Below are positions 1 to 10,921 of a stretch of 32,495 nt of DNA, in pieces; within the stretch, counting starts at the first letter, position 1; each line of letters starts with the position of its first letter. The notes under the pieces are model-generated. The model made no database searches. It had not been told where the DNA came from and saw only the letters and a list, made by a program, of their open reading frames with translations. This DNA comes from Chloroherpeton thalassium (GTDB lineage Bacteria > Bacteroidota > Ignavibacteria > Kapaibacteriales > UBA2268). The DNA lies in contig DYLM01000010.1 in the NCBI GenBank assembly GCA_020722095.1, positions 12,733 to 45,227 of the forward strand. Reading direction: 5' to 3'. Made by a program: the position numbers and the translations under genes.

Positions 1-63
1 TACTTCAGAAATTTTAATTTTTACTTCAGAAATTTTAATTATTACTTCAGAAATTTTAATTTT
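1..63. repeat. Tandem repeat, 21-bp unit TACTTCAGAAATTTTAATTTT x3, cut by the window edge
   Basis: Copies start at 1, 22 and 43 and are nearly identical; the array may continue upstream. Confidence 0.9.
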
Positions 64-102
64 TACTTTACTTTTACGAGTTTCTGTTGTATTTTGGTAA
101 TA

Positions 103-136
103 AAAAAGTCCAACATTTAGTTATGCTGGACTTTTT
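103..136 (-). terminator. Rho-independent terminator downstream of mutB
   Basis: AAAAAGTCCA ... TGGACTTTTT inverted repeat (103-112 / 127-136), with T-run on the minus strand. Confidence 0.75.
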
Positions 137-174
137 CTATTTATTATTATTAAATAATGATATTATTCTATAAA

Positions 175-2361
175 TTATTCTTGTCTTTTGAATAAATCAA
201 CAAGCATTTTCTTTGCAGCTTCGGGCAATTTTGTTCCAGGACCGAATATAGCACTAACGCCAGCTTGATAAAGGAAGTCGTAATCTTGTGCAGGAATAAC
301 GCCACCGCATATTATCATAATATCACCACGTCCTAATTTCTCCAATTCGGCTATTAATTCAGGAACAAGGGTCTTATGTCCAGCAGCGAGGGAACTTACT
401 CCAATAATATGGACATCATTTTCTATAGCTTGGAGTGCTGTTTCTTTGGGAGTTTGGAAAAGCGGACCAATATCAACATCAAATCCCATATCAGCATACG
501 CTGTTGAAACAACTTTAGCCCCTCTATCGTGTCCATCTTGTCCCATTTTAGCAATAAGGATCCTTGGGCGTCTTCCATAAAGCTCTTCGAACTTGTCAGT
601 GAGCTCAATTATATCATTAATATCATTTTTATTACCAAATTCGGCACCATACACACCGCTAATGGATTTAATTTGAGGATTATAACGTCCTGATACTTTC
701 TCAATGGCATCAGATATTTCACCAAGAGTTGCTTTTGCACGAGCAGCTTTAATAGATAAATCTAAAAGATTCCCTTCGCCAGTTTCAGCACATTTAGTTA
801 AAGCATTAAGAGCCGCATCAACTTCATTTTGATTTCTATTCATTTTCAATTCGTTTAATCGCTTAATCTGAAGATTCCTAACTGCAGTATTATCAATATC
901 TAATACTTCAATAGAGGTATCTTTTGTAGGTTTATACTTATTAACACCAATGATAACTTCCAATCCCGAATCAATACGGGCTTGTTTACGAGCAGCAGCT
1001 TCTTCAATTCTAAGTTTAGGAACTCCGGATTCAATAGCTTTAGCCATTCCTCCAAGACTTTCGATCTCTATTATATGATTCCAGGCTTTTTCTATAAGCT
1101 GATGGGTCAAATATTCAACATAATAAGACCCTGCCCAAGGATCAATAACCTTTGTTATGTTAGTTTCTTCTTGTAAGAATATCTGAGTGTTCCTTGCTAT
1201 TCTTGCAGAGAAGTCTGTTGGAAGAGCAATAGCCTCATCTAAAGCATTAGTATGTAAAGATTGAGTATGACCAAGCGTAGCTGCCATAGCTTCGACCGCT
1301 GTTCGAACAACATTGTTAAAAGGATCTTGTTCAGTAAGGCTCCAGCCACTGGTTTGGGAGTGTGTTCGAAGAGCCATAGACTTAAAATCTTTAGGATTGA
1401 ATGATTTTATAATCTTAGCCCACAAAACTCTTCCAGCACGGAGCTTTGCTATTTCCATAAGGTAATTCATTCCTATAGCCCAAAAGAAAGATAACCTCGG
1501 AGCAAATGCATCTATAGTTAAACCGGCATCTATTCCTGCTCTAATATACTCTAATCCATCAGCAAGGGTAAATCCTAACTCTAAATCGGCTGTTGCTCCA
1601 GCTTCTTGCATATGATATCCACTAATAGAGATTGAATTGAACTTCGGCATAAACGAAGATGTAAAGCGAAAGATATCTGATATGATTCTCATAGACATTT
1701 TTGGAGGATAAATATATGTATTTCTAACCATATATTCCTTTAGAATATCATTTTGGATTGTTCCTGAAAGTTTATCAAGCGGAACTCCTTGTTCTTCGGC
1801 AACTACTATATAAAAAGCAAGCACAGGAAGAACGGCACCATTCATTGTCATAGAAACAGATATCTTTTCCAAAGGAATTTGGTCAAAAAGAACTCTCATA
1901 TCAAGTATAGAATCAATAGCAACGCCCGCTTTTCCAACATCACCAATTACACGCGGATGATCAGAATCATATCCACGATGAGTAGCGAGGTCAAATGCAA
2001 CGGAAAGACCCTTTTGACCAGCGGCAAGGTTTCGGCGATAGAAAGCATTGCTCTCTTCTGCGGTAGAAAAGCCCGCATATTGGCGAATAGTCCATGGTTT
2101 TGTAACATACATAGTTGGATACGGACCGCGAAGGAACGGAGGAATACCAGCAGTGTATTTAATATGTTCAAAATTATCTAAATCCTTTTTGGTATAAAGT
2201 GGTTTGATATTAATATTTTCCAAAGTAAGAACTTCAGCGTCTCCGGGTCTTTTGCCAGTTTCGGAAATGAAGTTATCCGCCCAATCTTTGCAAGGATTTT
2301 GGGGTTGAGATGAATTGGAATTAGAAGAATTAAAATCAATTTTACTAAAATCTGGTTTCAT
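175..2361 (-). CDS. mutB: Methylmalonyl-CoA mutase large (catalytic) subunit
   Basis: 728 aa; mutase domain ([44 protein letters not shown]) and C-terminal cobalamin-binding motif DGHDRG. Confidence 0.97.
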   Translation of the reverse strand: MKPDFSKIDFNSSNSNSSQPQNPCKDWADNFISETGKRPGDAEVLTLENINIKPLYTKKDLDNFEHIKYTAGIPPFLRGPYPTMYVTKPWTIRQYAGFSTAEESNAFYRRNLAAGQKGLSVAFDLATHRGYDSDHPRVIGDVGKAGVAIDSILDMRVLFDQIPLEKISVSMTMNGAVLPVLAFYIVVAEEQGVPLDKLSGTIQNDILKEYMVRNTYIYPPKMSMRIISDIFRFTSSFMPKFNSISISGYHMQEAGATADLELGFTLADGLEYIRAGIDAGLTIDAFAPRLSFFWAIGMNYLMEIAKLRAGRVLWAKIIKSFNPKDFKSMALRTHSQTSGWSLTEQDPFNNVVRTAVEAMAATLGHTQSLHTNALDEAIALPTDFSARIARNTQIFLQEETNITKVIDPWAGSYYVEYLTHQLIEKAWNHIIEIESLGGMAKAIESGVPKLRIEEAAARKQARIDSGLEVIIGVNKYKPTKDTSIEVLDIDNTAVRNLQIKRLNELKMNRNQNEVDAALNALTKCAETGEGNLLDLSIKAARAKATLGEISDAIEKVSGRYNPQIKSISGVYGAEFGNKNDINDIIELTDKFEELYGRRPRILIAKMGQDGHDRGAKVVSTAYADMGFDVDIGPLFQTPKETALQAIENDVHIIGVSSLAAGHKTLVPELIAELEKLGRGDIMIICGGVIPAQDYDFLYQAGVSAIFGPGTKLPEAAKKMLVDLFKRQE

Positions 2362-4335
2362 TTAAATTCCCTCCTTAATAATAGATAGCACAGAATACTT
2401 TTGAATATCAGAAAGAGTTTCAAAAATATTTGCTTTAAGATGAACAAAATGGTCAATTCCATAAGATTTATATTCTTCAATCTTTCCTTCGGGATAACCT
2501 GCAAGAATAATATTGCACATTGGTTTATATTTTTTAATTAGGAAAGTTAATTCGGGCAGAATTGATTCATATTTGGCATCAGATGAACAAATAGCGATTG
2601 TTTGCGGACAACTTTGGTCAATAAAGAAGATCATAGCATCTTCATAAGAATCGAAAGCAGGCGATTGCAAACATTCAAAGCCCGCAACTTGAAGAAAATC
2701 AAGTGCAAAATCATTGCGAGGCTTCCATTCATTAAGCTCACCAAAGTTTAACATAAGGATTTGGGGCAAAGCACCAGTTTTTTCTTCGAATTTCAAAGCA
2801 TTTTGGCGTAATAATTCAAATTGATAAGCAAAACGTGTGATTTTAATAGATGGAACTTCAGTAATTTTGGGAGTAAGCTCATCAAAAGCAATATCTTTGA
2901 AATGATAAGGGGGATTATCTTCGGGTAATTTTTGTTTTAATATAGGATATTTGTTTGTTCCCAAAAGAGTAGCGCGTCTTGTTTGATAAGCTTGGTCAAT
3001 TTTATTAGCAGAATCACTAATAAGCGATTGGATATTGCCCGATTGAATAGCATTCCAGAATCCACCGGAAGTATCAATGTCCAAAAATAGTTTCCAAGCG
3101 GAATGAATTAATTCATTAGTTAATGATTCGATATAATAAGAGCCCGAAACTGGGTCGATAGTATCAGTTAAGTGAGCTTCGTGGAGCAAAACAAGTTGAG
3201 TATTACGCGAAATACGTAGGGAAAACTCTGTTGGATGACCATAAGCAAAGTCAAAGTTACCAATATCAATACTTTCTGAATTGCCAAGGATAGCCGACAA
3301 ACCAGCAATGGAATTACGCAAGATATTTACCCATGGATCAAGTTTGGTTTTGTCCCTCATTGAAGTAGAAGAATGAATTTTAACTTTCTGATAAGTAGCA
3401 TCTAAACCATAAGCTTCCACAAGTTTAGCCCAAAGAACCCTTGCGGCTCTCAATTTGGCAATATTCATAAAGAAATCAGACGAAACTGAAAGATGAAGGC
3501 GAATTTTAGGGAAGATTTGATGCGGTTGCAGACCTTTTTGGGATAATTGTGTAATCAATTCGATTAAATTAGCAAAGGTAAAAGCCAATTCTTGAACAGC
3601 AGTAGCCCCAGCATTATAATAAAAGGCACCATTCAAAGTAATAGCACCATAATTTGGCAGAGAATTATGCAAAATGGAAATAGTTTCGGCTAAAGATGAA
3701 ATCAAATGCTCCACAGAATGTTTGGAACCGCCATTAATTAAGATTTCACCGAAAGGATCTGCTCCGATATTGCCCTTAATCTTGGTTAAATCATATCCTT
3801 TGCTCTTCAAATAATCAATAAATACAGGAGCAAACTCAGAATAAATATCGCCAGCATTAAAATATATAGGATAATCTTCCAAATTTATTCCATCAAAAGC
3901 CGCAGAGAAATCATCACGATGTGCAAATTTAGTTCCGCAATTCACTGCAAAAGGAACAAATTGGTAATATTCATGGCGATTAATGTTAATTGAAATAGCG
4001 TCTTGCCCATTTGCCAGAGCAGTTTTTAAATGTGTATTAAATTCAAAATTGTCATTAAAAGGAATAGTTTGGGCGATTTCCCATTTCCGTGAAATGTTGC
4101 CCGAGGCAAAGTTCCCGCGCAAATAAGGAGATTCACCAGGATAAGTTGCCAAGTAAGGGATTGCCTCCAAATCCAACAAATTATAGATAGGACGCAGTAA
4201 TATTCCCTCAAAAGTTTGAGAAAAGAGCTTTTTCTCAAAATCAGCACCTTTCAGGGATTTAATTGCTTCGTCCTTCCACTGGTCATAAGTGGGTTTTGGA
4301 AATTCCGAGAAATCTAAATTATTATTGATGTTCAT
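2362..4335 (-). CDS. mutA: Methylmalonyl-CoA mutase small subunit
   Basis: 657 aa paralog of the mutase domain, directly abutting mutB; degenerate C-terminal B12 domain without DxHxxG. Confidence 0.92.
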   Translation of the reverse strand: MNINNNLDFSEFPKPTYDQWKDEAIKSLKGADFEKKLFSQTFEGILLRPIYNLLDLEAIPYLATYPGESPYLRGNFASGNISRKWEIAQTIPFNDNFEFNTHLKTALANGQDAISININRHEYYQFVPFAVNCGTKFAHRDDFSAAFDGINLEDYPIYFNAGDIYSEFAPVFIDYLKSKGYDLTKIKGNIGADPFGEILINGGSKHSVEHLISSLAETISILHNSLPNYGAITLNGAFYYNAGATAVQELAFTFANLIELITQLSQKGLQPHQIFPKIRLHLSVSSDFFMNIAKLRAARVLWAKLVEAYGLDATYQKVKIHSSTSMRDKTKLDPWVNILRNSIAGLSAILGNSESIDIGNFDFAYGHPTEFSLRISRNTQLVLLHEAHLTDTIDPVSGSYYIESLTNELIHSAWKLFLDIDTSGGFWNAIQSGNIQSLISDSANKIDQAYQTRRATLLGTNKYPILKQKLPEDNPPYHFKDIAFDELTPKITEVPSIKITRFAYQFELLRQNALKFEEKTGALPQILMLNFGELNEWKPRNDFALDFLQVAGFECLQSPAFDSYEDAMIFFIDQSCPQTIAICSSDAKYESILPELTFLIKKYKPMCNIILAGYPEGKIEEYKSYGIDHFVHLKANIFETLSDIQKYSVLSIIKEGI

Positions 4336-4376
4336 AGTATTTTGAAATTAAATATTAAACAAATAAATATAACAAC

Positions 4377-4399
4377 AAAAGGCACTTATAGTGCCTTTT
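4377..4399 (-). terminator. Hairpin terminator downstream of queA
   Basis: AAAAGGCAC-TTATA-GTGCCTTTT perfect inverted repeat flanked by A/T runs. Confidence 0.8.
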
Positions 4400-4470
4400 G
4401 GGATATTTATAAATTAATTTTTGTTCATTATTTGTATTTTGTAAAACTAACAATACAAAATTAAGCAATT

Positions 4471-5514
4471 CTAATGAATTAAAAGTGTATCGCCAAATAC
4501 ATAAAATCTATAGTTATTTTTAATTGCTTTCTTGTAGGCTTTCAGAAGGAAATCAGTTCCTGCAAAAGCACAAGACATCAGAAGCGAAGGAGATTTGGGC
4601 AAGTGGAAAGTTGTGAGCAAATGAGTAACAATCCTAAAATCATAAGAAGGATAAATAAATTTATCTGTCCAACCCGAATTTTTCTTAATTGCTAATGTTG
4701 TAAGGTAGGAACTTTCCAAGGCACGGGCAACACTCGACCCAATAGCAACAACCTTCTTCTTTTCCTTCAAGGCAGCATTCACAGTTTCGGCAGCTTCTTG
4801 TGTAATATCAAAAGGTTCGGAATACATACGGTGTTTGGTCAAATCTTCAACTTCTATCGTATCAAATAATGCTTGACCAATGGCAGTGCTAACTTTGGCA
4901 ATTCTCACACCTTTGGCAGCCAATCTATCCAAAAAAGATTTGCCTATATGCAGTCCTGCCGATGGAGGTCCGATAGAAGCCATATAGTTTGGATTAGCAT
5001 ATTCAGTTTGATAATATTCCACATCTTTTGCTTCGGGTTGTCTTTTTAAATAAGTTGGAATTGGCATAATTCCAATTCTATCTACAACATCAAATAAATT
5101 ACCCATATAGCTAAAACGAACTGTTCTACCGCGATTTGTGGTATTATCAATCACTTCGCAATAAAATTTATAATCATCAAAGTAAATTTTATTACCAATT
5201 CTTACTTTACGAGCAGGCTCGACTAAAACATCCCAGATTTTATCTTCTTTCTTGAGTTGGCGGAGGAGTAATACTTCAATTTCAGCATCTGTTTTTTCTT
5301 TTTTACCAATCAACCTTGCCGGATATACTTTATTTTCGTTCAATACGATACAATCGCCGGGCTCGAGAAAATCATATAAATCACCGATTGTTTGGTCGGA
5401 TATTTCGCCTGTTTTCTTGTCTAAATGCATCATTCGAGCTGATTCTTTGGGCTCTATTGGATATTCGGCAATTAGATTTTTAGGAATTGTATAAATAAAG
5501 TCTGCAAGTTTCAT
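4471..5514 (-). CDS. queA: S-adenosylmethionine:tRNA ribosyltransferase-isomerase (queuosine synthesis)
   Basis: 347 aa; IPKNLIAEYPIEPKESARMM, NPNYMASIGPPSAGLHI and THLLTTFHLPKSPSLLMSCAFAG motifs. Confidence 0.95.
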   Translation of the reverse strand: MKLADFIYTIPKNLIAEYPIEPKESARMMHLDKKTGEISDQTIGDLYDFLEPGDCIVLNENKVYPARLIGKKEKTDAEIEVLLLRQLKKEDKIWDVLVEPARKVRIGNKIYFDDYKFYCEVIDNTTNRGRTVRFSYMGNLFDVVDRIGIMPIPTYLKRQPEAKDVEYYQTEYANPNYMASIGPPSAGLHIGKSFLDRLAAKGVRIAKVSTAIGQALFDTIEVEDLTKHRMYSEPFDITQEAAETVNAALKEKKKVVAIGSSVARALESSYLTTLAIKKNSGWTDKFIYPSYDFRIVTHLLTTFHLPKSPSLLMSCAFAGTDFLLKAYKKAIKNNYRFYVFGDTLLIH

Positions 5515-5592
5515 ATATTCTTCTGTTTTTAAGATAAATGATAAATTATTCTTAACGTATAATTAATAGTATTATTTTAAATTAAATTATTT

Positions 5593-6261
5593 CTATGTTT
5601 TCCGAAAATTAAATTCCTGATAATATGAAGGCTCAAAATTATCAAAATCAGCAAATTCTTGTTTGATAAATTTTGAATAAGCCAAATTGGATAAAGTAGT
5701 CGGCAAAATGCTATTGTTTTTGGTAAAATGTTCCTTATTGGAATTTTCGGATATTTCAAAGTCCCCCGAAAAAAATGTATTATCATCAAGTTGCAAATCT
5801 TGAATATCAATTAGTTCAATTTCATCTACCGGATTATTATTTAAATCGAAATATTGCTTATAACATTTGCCCGAATTTCCCTTAATTGCAGATAAGATTT
5901 TATTTTTATTGGATAATTTTGCTAATTCAAGTGATTGCAATGCATAAAGTTGCAAAGTAGGCAGCAAAATTAATTTTATATCAGAATCAATTACCAAACC
6001 TTTAGCAAACGAAAATCCTATTCTTAAACCCGTAAATGAACCCGGACCAGAAGTAATTGCTATTGCATCTAAATCATTAATAGTTGTTTCGGTATCCGAA
6101 AGAATTCTACGAGTAAATTCAGCAAGAAATTTGTCGTGTTTGTTGGGCAAACTTATTGATAATTGGTAAATTATTGAATTAGATTGCGATAAAACGAGTG
6201 TGCAATTTACCGAACTTGTATCTATTGATAAAATCATTGGTGTAGGATTATCTTTGTTCAT
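5593..6261 (-). CDS. tsaB: tRNA threonylcarbamoyladenosine biosynthesis protein TsaB
   Basis: ILSIDTSSVNCTLVL and SGPGSFTGLRIG motifs. The ORF track starts at 6294; the internal ATG at 6261 (MNKDNPTPM) looks more plausible. Confidence 0.88.
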   Translation of the reverse strand: MNKDNPTPMILSIDTSSVNCTLVLSQSNSIIYQLSISLPNKHDKFLAEFTRRILSDTETTINDLDAIAITSGPGSFTGLRIGFSFAKGLVIDSDIKLILLPTLQLYALQSLELAKLSNKNKILSAIKGNSGKCYKQYFDLNNNPVDEIELIDIQDLQLDDNTFFSGDFEISENSNKEHFTKNNSILPTTLSNLAYSKFIKQEFADFDNFEPSYYQEFNFRKT

Positions 6262-6514
6262 TAATTTTGCATTTAAAATTATATGACGAAACACTCTTAA
6301 TATTCTTGAATTTATTAAAGTTTTTAATAATATTTTGTTATTTTGTTTTTTTTTGTTATTTTGTATTTTGTAGTAATAATATTTTGAAAAATGTAGTAAG
6401 TAGCAAGTTTTTTTGTAGTATTTCGACTATTTATTTTCCAATTACTATATTTTAAAGTGAATTATAAATTAATCGTGATAATTTTTTATTAAATAAATTT
6501 TTAGGAGCATAAAT

Positions 6515-9500
6515 ATGCGTAAATTTTTTACAGCAATTTTTTTGGTAGGTTTGATTTTGACCGCTACTGCCTTTGCAGGAAGTCCAATTAAGCAAACTAC
6601 CAATAACAAATCTGAATTTTTTATTGAAAATAAGGGACAATGGGATTCCGAAGTTCTTTATTTAGCAAGAATCGGCGGAATGCACTATTGGATTACTAAA
6701 TCTGGGATTGTTTACGACGTTTTCAAAATAGAAATTGATCGACAAGAATTTCTTGAAAATGGCGAACCAAATCCTGATTTTGGGCATCCAAAAAACCAAT
6801 GGGGACACGTTTTTAGTGGAAAATTTGTTGATATGAATAAAGAAACTGCTAACGTTCCTAATTATCTTAAAGAAAGCTATTATAATTATTTCATTGGAGA
6901 TGATGAAAGTAAATGGCAAGCTAATGTTAAACTTTATGGCGAAGTAAGAATTGAAAATATCTACGATAATATTGATGTTCGCTACTATTTTGACGAAGGT
7001 ACTGTTCGCTATGATTATATCGTTAAACCAAACGGAAATCCAAATGATATTCGTATTGCATTCCAAGGTCAAGATGGCTTGAGAATCAATGAGAACGGAG
7101 AACTTGAATTTGCAACAAGTATTGGTACAATCAAAAATAATAAACTATATGCTTATCAAAATTCGGGCACAAGCAATCAGCAAATTGAGTGTAAATTCGT
7201 AGATTTAGGCAATAATACAGTTGGTTTATCTGTTGGAAATTATGATTCAAGTAAAGAATTAGTGATAGACCCAATAGTTTTTGCATCATATATCGGAAGT
7301 TCTTCTTATGATTATGCTTATTCTGTAACAATCGATGGTGAAGGTAATTCAATTTTAGTTGGTTATACTTATACATCAAATTTCCCAACAACAACGGGTG
7401 CTTATGACACATCATTGTCAAGTACTGATGCATTTGTATCAAAGTTTAATGCAGAAGGAAGTGCTTTAATTTTTTCAACATTCATTGGTGGTACCAGCAC
7501 CGAATATGGATATGGAGTTGACACCGATCCTGATGGCTATGTGTATGTTTGTACTTACACTTATTCTACATCTGGTTTCCCAACAACTTCGGGCTGTTAT
7601 GATGCCAGTTTTAATGGTGGTGCAGATATTGGCTTAAGCAAATTAAACCCAAGTGGCACTGCATTATCATATTCTACTTATATTGGTGGTTCATATTATG
7701 ATTACCCTTTTGCTGGCGTCAGAGTTGATGATGATGGCAATGCTTATGTTTCTGGTTATACATCATCATCTAATTACCCAACAACATCGGGTTGCTATGA
7801 CAACTCTTACGCATCTTACGATGCATTTGTAACAAAGTTAAATGCAGCGGGTTCAGCTTTATCATATTCTACATTTCTTGGCGGTTCAAGCAGTGATTAT
7901 GGCTATGGTCTTGATATTGATGCAAGTGGGAATGCTTACGTTACTGGCTATACATATTCCTCTAATTTTCCAACAACATCGGGCTGCTACGACAATTCTT
8001 ACAATTCGACAGATATTTTTGTAACTAAATTTAATTCTACTGGTTCTGCATTGTCCTATTCTACATATTTAGGTGGAACAAGTAGTGATTATGCCTACGC
8101 TATTGCAGTTTCTTCAGATGGAAAAGCATTTATTACTGGTTATACCTATTCGTCAAATTATCCTGTTACTTCTGGCTGTTATGATGTTTCATATTCTAGT
8201 TATAATGGAATTGTAACTGGATTAAATACTACAGGTTCCGCTTTATACAAATCTACTTTTATTGGCAATTTTGGCACTCAATATTTACGTGGTATTGATT
8301 TGGATGATATGGATGATGTTTACATTACTGGTGTAACAACATCAAGTGGCTGGCCCACAACTTTTGATGCTTATCAAGCTTACAATGGTGGCAGTTACGA
8401 TGCTGTATTAGCCAAATTTAGCGGGGACTTATCAACACTCGTTTATTCTACTTATATTGGTGGCAATAGTACAGATTATTACGGGCAATATAATTATGGT
8501 TGTTTTAACGCGGGCAGATTTGCATCTTGCGGGTATACATATTCATCAAACTTCCCTGTAACTTCTGGTGCTTATGATGTTTCGATATACGGTTCGCAAG
8601 ATGCTTGGATTGCTGTATTTAGCTTTGAACCTCCTGCTGAATTATACTACGAAAGTGTATCCCCAACTGCAATGTGTGCGGGCGAAGCAATAACAACTAC
8701 ATTTACAAAAGAGCATAGCTTCAAAACAGGCAATGAGTTTATCGTTGAAATGTCCAATGAAAATGGTAGCTTTACTAATCCAATAGAAATAGGAAGAGTA
8801 ACCGCAACAGAACCCGAACCTATCACTGGCAACACTCCTGATAATTTAATGCCAGGCAGTGGCTATTTAGTGAGAGTTCGCTCCACCAAACCTGCTTTAA
8901 CTGCAGTTGGAACTGATTATATTACTATCTATCCAAAACCATTTTCCTTCAAATTCCTTGGTGATGGTGCATATTGCGAAGGCGATTCCAAAGGCTACGA
9001 AATAGTATTAGAAGATTCAGAACCATTCACAACATACCAACTATATAAAGATGGTGCAAAACTTGGCGATCAATTAATAGGCGAAGATGGTGCATTAAGT
9101 TTTGGCTACACAAAATCTATTGGAACATATACTGTAGAAGCAACTTCTCCTAAGGGGTGTAAAAATTGGATGAATGGCGAATTAATTATCCGCGTTGCTC
9201 CAAGTCCAGTGTCTTATGCAGTTACAGGTGGTAGCCAATATTACAATGTTAACGGACCAGGCACATATTGCGAAGGCGAAGACGGCGTTGCACTTGGTTT
9301 AGCAAATACAGAAATTGGCGTTAAATATCAAATTCAATTAGATGGAAAAGATTATAATATTCCAATCGATGGAACTGGAACTGATTTAAGTTTCGGATTT
9401 ATCTTCCAAGAAGGTACTTATACAATCAAAGGAATTTCCCAACTTGGTGGATGCACTAATATGATGACAGGCAATATAATTGTTAAGAAATTGCCAGCAC

Positions 9501-10825
9501 CACAAGAATTCAACTTAGTAGCTGAAACTAAACTATGCGAAGGAAGCCAAGGTAATGAAGTAAAATTATCCTCCTCGGAACCTGGAATAACTTATCAATT
9601 ATTTGTTGATGACGCACCAAGAGGCAAACTTGTTGATGGAACAGGCAGCGAAATCAGCTTTGGTACATTCAATTTAGCTGGAAAATACACAGTATTAGCT
9701 ACAAATACTAATACAAATTGTACAAAATTATTTGACAATTATCTTGAATTTGAAGTTACTCCATTACCAGCAAAATACGATGTTACTGCTGATACTTACT
9801 TCTGTGAAGGAAGCCAAGGTGTTGAAATCAAATTATCAAATTCAGAAACAACAGCAGTTTATGAATTATTCAAAGATGGCGAGCCAACTTCGGTAATTGC
9901 TATGGGAACAGGCGAAGCATTATCATTTGGTTACTTCAATTTACCAGGCAAGTATTCAGTTCACGCCAAAACTATTGAAGGTGGCTGCGAAAATTCAATG
10001 AACAATGAAGTTGAAACAATTGCAATTCCATTACCTGGAACAATCATTAAAGGTAATAATGAGCCAAAGATTGTATCAGTAGAAAAATATTGGGTTGACG
10101 AGCCACAGGAAGGCGATTCATACTTATGGTCTGCAACAAATGGAACTATTATTGACGGACAGGGAACTGCAGAAATTACGGTTGAATGGAGCAATAAGAA
10201 AACTGGTAGAGTGGAAATTTATCGTAAAAATAAATATGCTTGTGATAATTCCAACATATTAGATGTAACAATAAAGAATGAACTTGTGCCTGATTTCGTT
10301 GTTGAAAAATCGGAAGGTGATGCACCATTCTTAACTTCATTTACAAATAAATCAACAGGATACATTACTTATTATAATTGGGAATTTGGTGATGGCGGTC
10401 AAAGCCCAATGCCAAATCCAACTTATACATACAAAGTTCCTGGTAAATACACAGTAAAATTAACAGTTGGTTACGAAAATATTAGAGAATCTAAAGTTCA
10501 AGAAGAAATAATTACAGTTTATGCTCCGGGTAACGTTAAGGATAATGAAATTGAAAGCAATTCAAGCTTCAGTTTGATGCCAATAGAACCAAACCCAGCA
10601 AAAGATGAATTGCATATCAATTTAATTTCGAACTCATCAGCAAATACTGTTGTTGCAATTTACGATGTAACAGGCAATAAAGTATTAAGTGTATTTGATG
10701 GACAAATCGCACCTGGCGAAAAATCACTATCGGTAAATATTAGTAACTTACCAAATGGTGTTTATTTCGTTCAAGTTGAATCTGCAGAAGGCAACTTAAC
10801 TAAATTCTTTACTATCGCAAGATAA
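6515..10825 (+). CDS. Large secreted protein: signal peptide, ENKGQW-type N-terminal domain, 7 SBBP-like repeats, 4 Ig-like repeats, PKD domain, T9SS type A sorting domain
   Basis: Signal peptide MRKFFTAIFLVGLILTATAFA; repeated YSTYIGG...FPTTSGCYD...DAFVTKFN; PKD motif YNWEFGDGGQSPMPNPTYTY; C-terminus IEPNPAKDELHI...VAIYDVTGNKVLS...NLPNGVYFVQV. Confidence 0.92.
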   Translation: MRKFFTAIFLVGLILTATAFAGSPIKQTTNNKSEFFIENKGQWDSEVLYLARIGGMHYWITKSGIVYDVFKIEIDRQEFLENGEPNPDFGHPKNQWGHVFSGKFVDMNKETANVPNYLKESYYNYFIGDDESKWQANVKLYGEVRIENIYDNIDVRYYFDEGTVRYDYIVKPNGNPNDIRIAFQGQDGLRINENGELEFATSIGTIKNNKLYAYQNSGTSNQQIECKFVDLGNNTVGLSVGNYDSSKELVIDPIVFASYIGSSSYDYAYSVTIDGEGNSILVGYTYTSNFPTTTGAYDTSLSSTDAFVSKFNAEGSALIFSTFIGGTSTEYGYGVDTDPDGYVYVCTYTYSTSGFPTTSGCYDASFNGGADIGLSKLNPSGTALSYSTYIGGSYYDYPFAGVRVDDDGNAYVSGYTSSSNYPTTSGCYDNSYASYDAFVTKLNAAGSALSYSTFLGGSSSDYGYGLDIDASGNAYVTGYTYSSNFPTTSGCYDNSYNSTDIFVTKFNSTGSALSYSTYLGGTSSDYAYAIAVSSDGKAFITGYTYSSNYPVTSGCYDVSYSSYNGIVTGLNTTGSALYKSTFIGNFGTQYLRGIDLDDMDDVYITGVTTSSGWPTTFDAYQAYNGGSYDAVLAKFSGDLSTLVYSTYIGGNSTDYYGQYNYGCFNAGRFASCGYTYSSNFPVTSGAYDVSIYGSQDAWIAVFSFEPPAELYYESVSPTAMCAGEAITTTFTKEHSFKTGNEFIVEMSNENGSFTNPIEIGRVTATEPEPITGNTPDNLMPGSGYLVRVRSTKPALTAVGTDYITIYPKPFSFKFLGDGAYCEGDSKGYEIVLEDSEPFTTYQLYKDGAKLGDQLIGEDGALSFGYTKSIGTYTVEATSPKGCKNWMNGELIIRVAPSPVSYAVTGGSQYYNVNGPGTYCEGEDGVALGLANTEIGVKYQIQLDGKDYNIPIDGTGTDLSFGFIFQEGTYTIKGISQLGGCTNMMTGNIIVKKLPAPQEFNLVAETKLCEGSQGNEVKLSSSEPGITYQLFVDDAPRGKLVDGTGSEISFGTFNLAGKYTVLATNTNTNCTKLFDNYLEFEVTPLPAKYDVTADTYFCEGSQGVEIKLSNSETTAVYELFKDGEPTSVIAMGTGEALSFGYFNLPGKYSVHAKTIEGGCENSMNNEVETIAIPLPGTIIKGNNEPKIVSVEKYWVDEPQEGDSYLWSATNGTIIDGQGTAEITVEWSNKKTGRVEIYRKNKYACDNSNILDVTIKNELVPDFVVEKSEGDAPFLTSFTNKSTGYITYYNWEFGDGGQSPMPNPTYTYKVPGKYTVKLTVGYENIRESKVQEEIITVYAPGNVKDNEIESNSSFSLMPIEPNPAKDELHINLISNSSANTVVAIYDVTGNKVLSVFDGQIAPGEKSLSVNISNLPNGVYFVQVESAEGNLTKFFTIAR

Positions 10826-10844
10826 AATTGAATTTAAAATAATC

Positions 10845-10881
10845 AAAAAAGACTGCTTTTTGCAAAGGCAGTCTTTTTTTT
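10845..10881 (+). terminator. Rho-independent terminator after the secreted-protein gene
   Basis: AAAAAAGACTGC ... GCAGTCTTTTTTTT. Confidence 0.9.
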
Positions 10882-10921
10882 GTGTGTATAGAAATTTATT
10901 CGTGAGAGAGAGAAATCATAG

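Noticed and set aside
1789-2181. 130-aa plus-strand ORF opposite mutB
   Set aside because: Overlaps a strongly conserved gene on the opposite strand; no domain seen.
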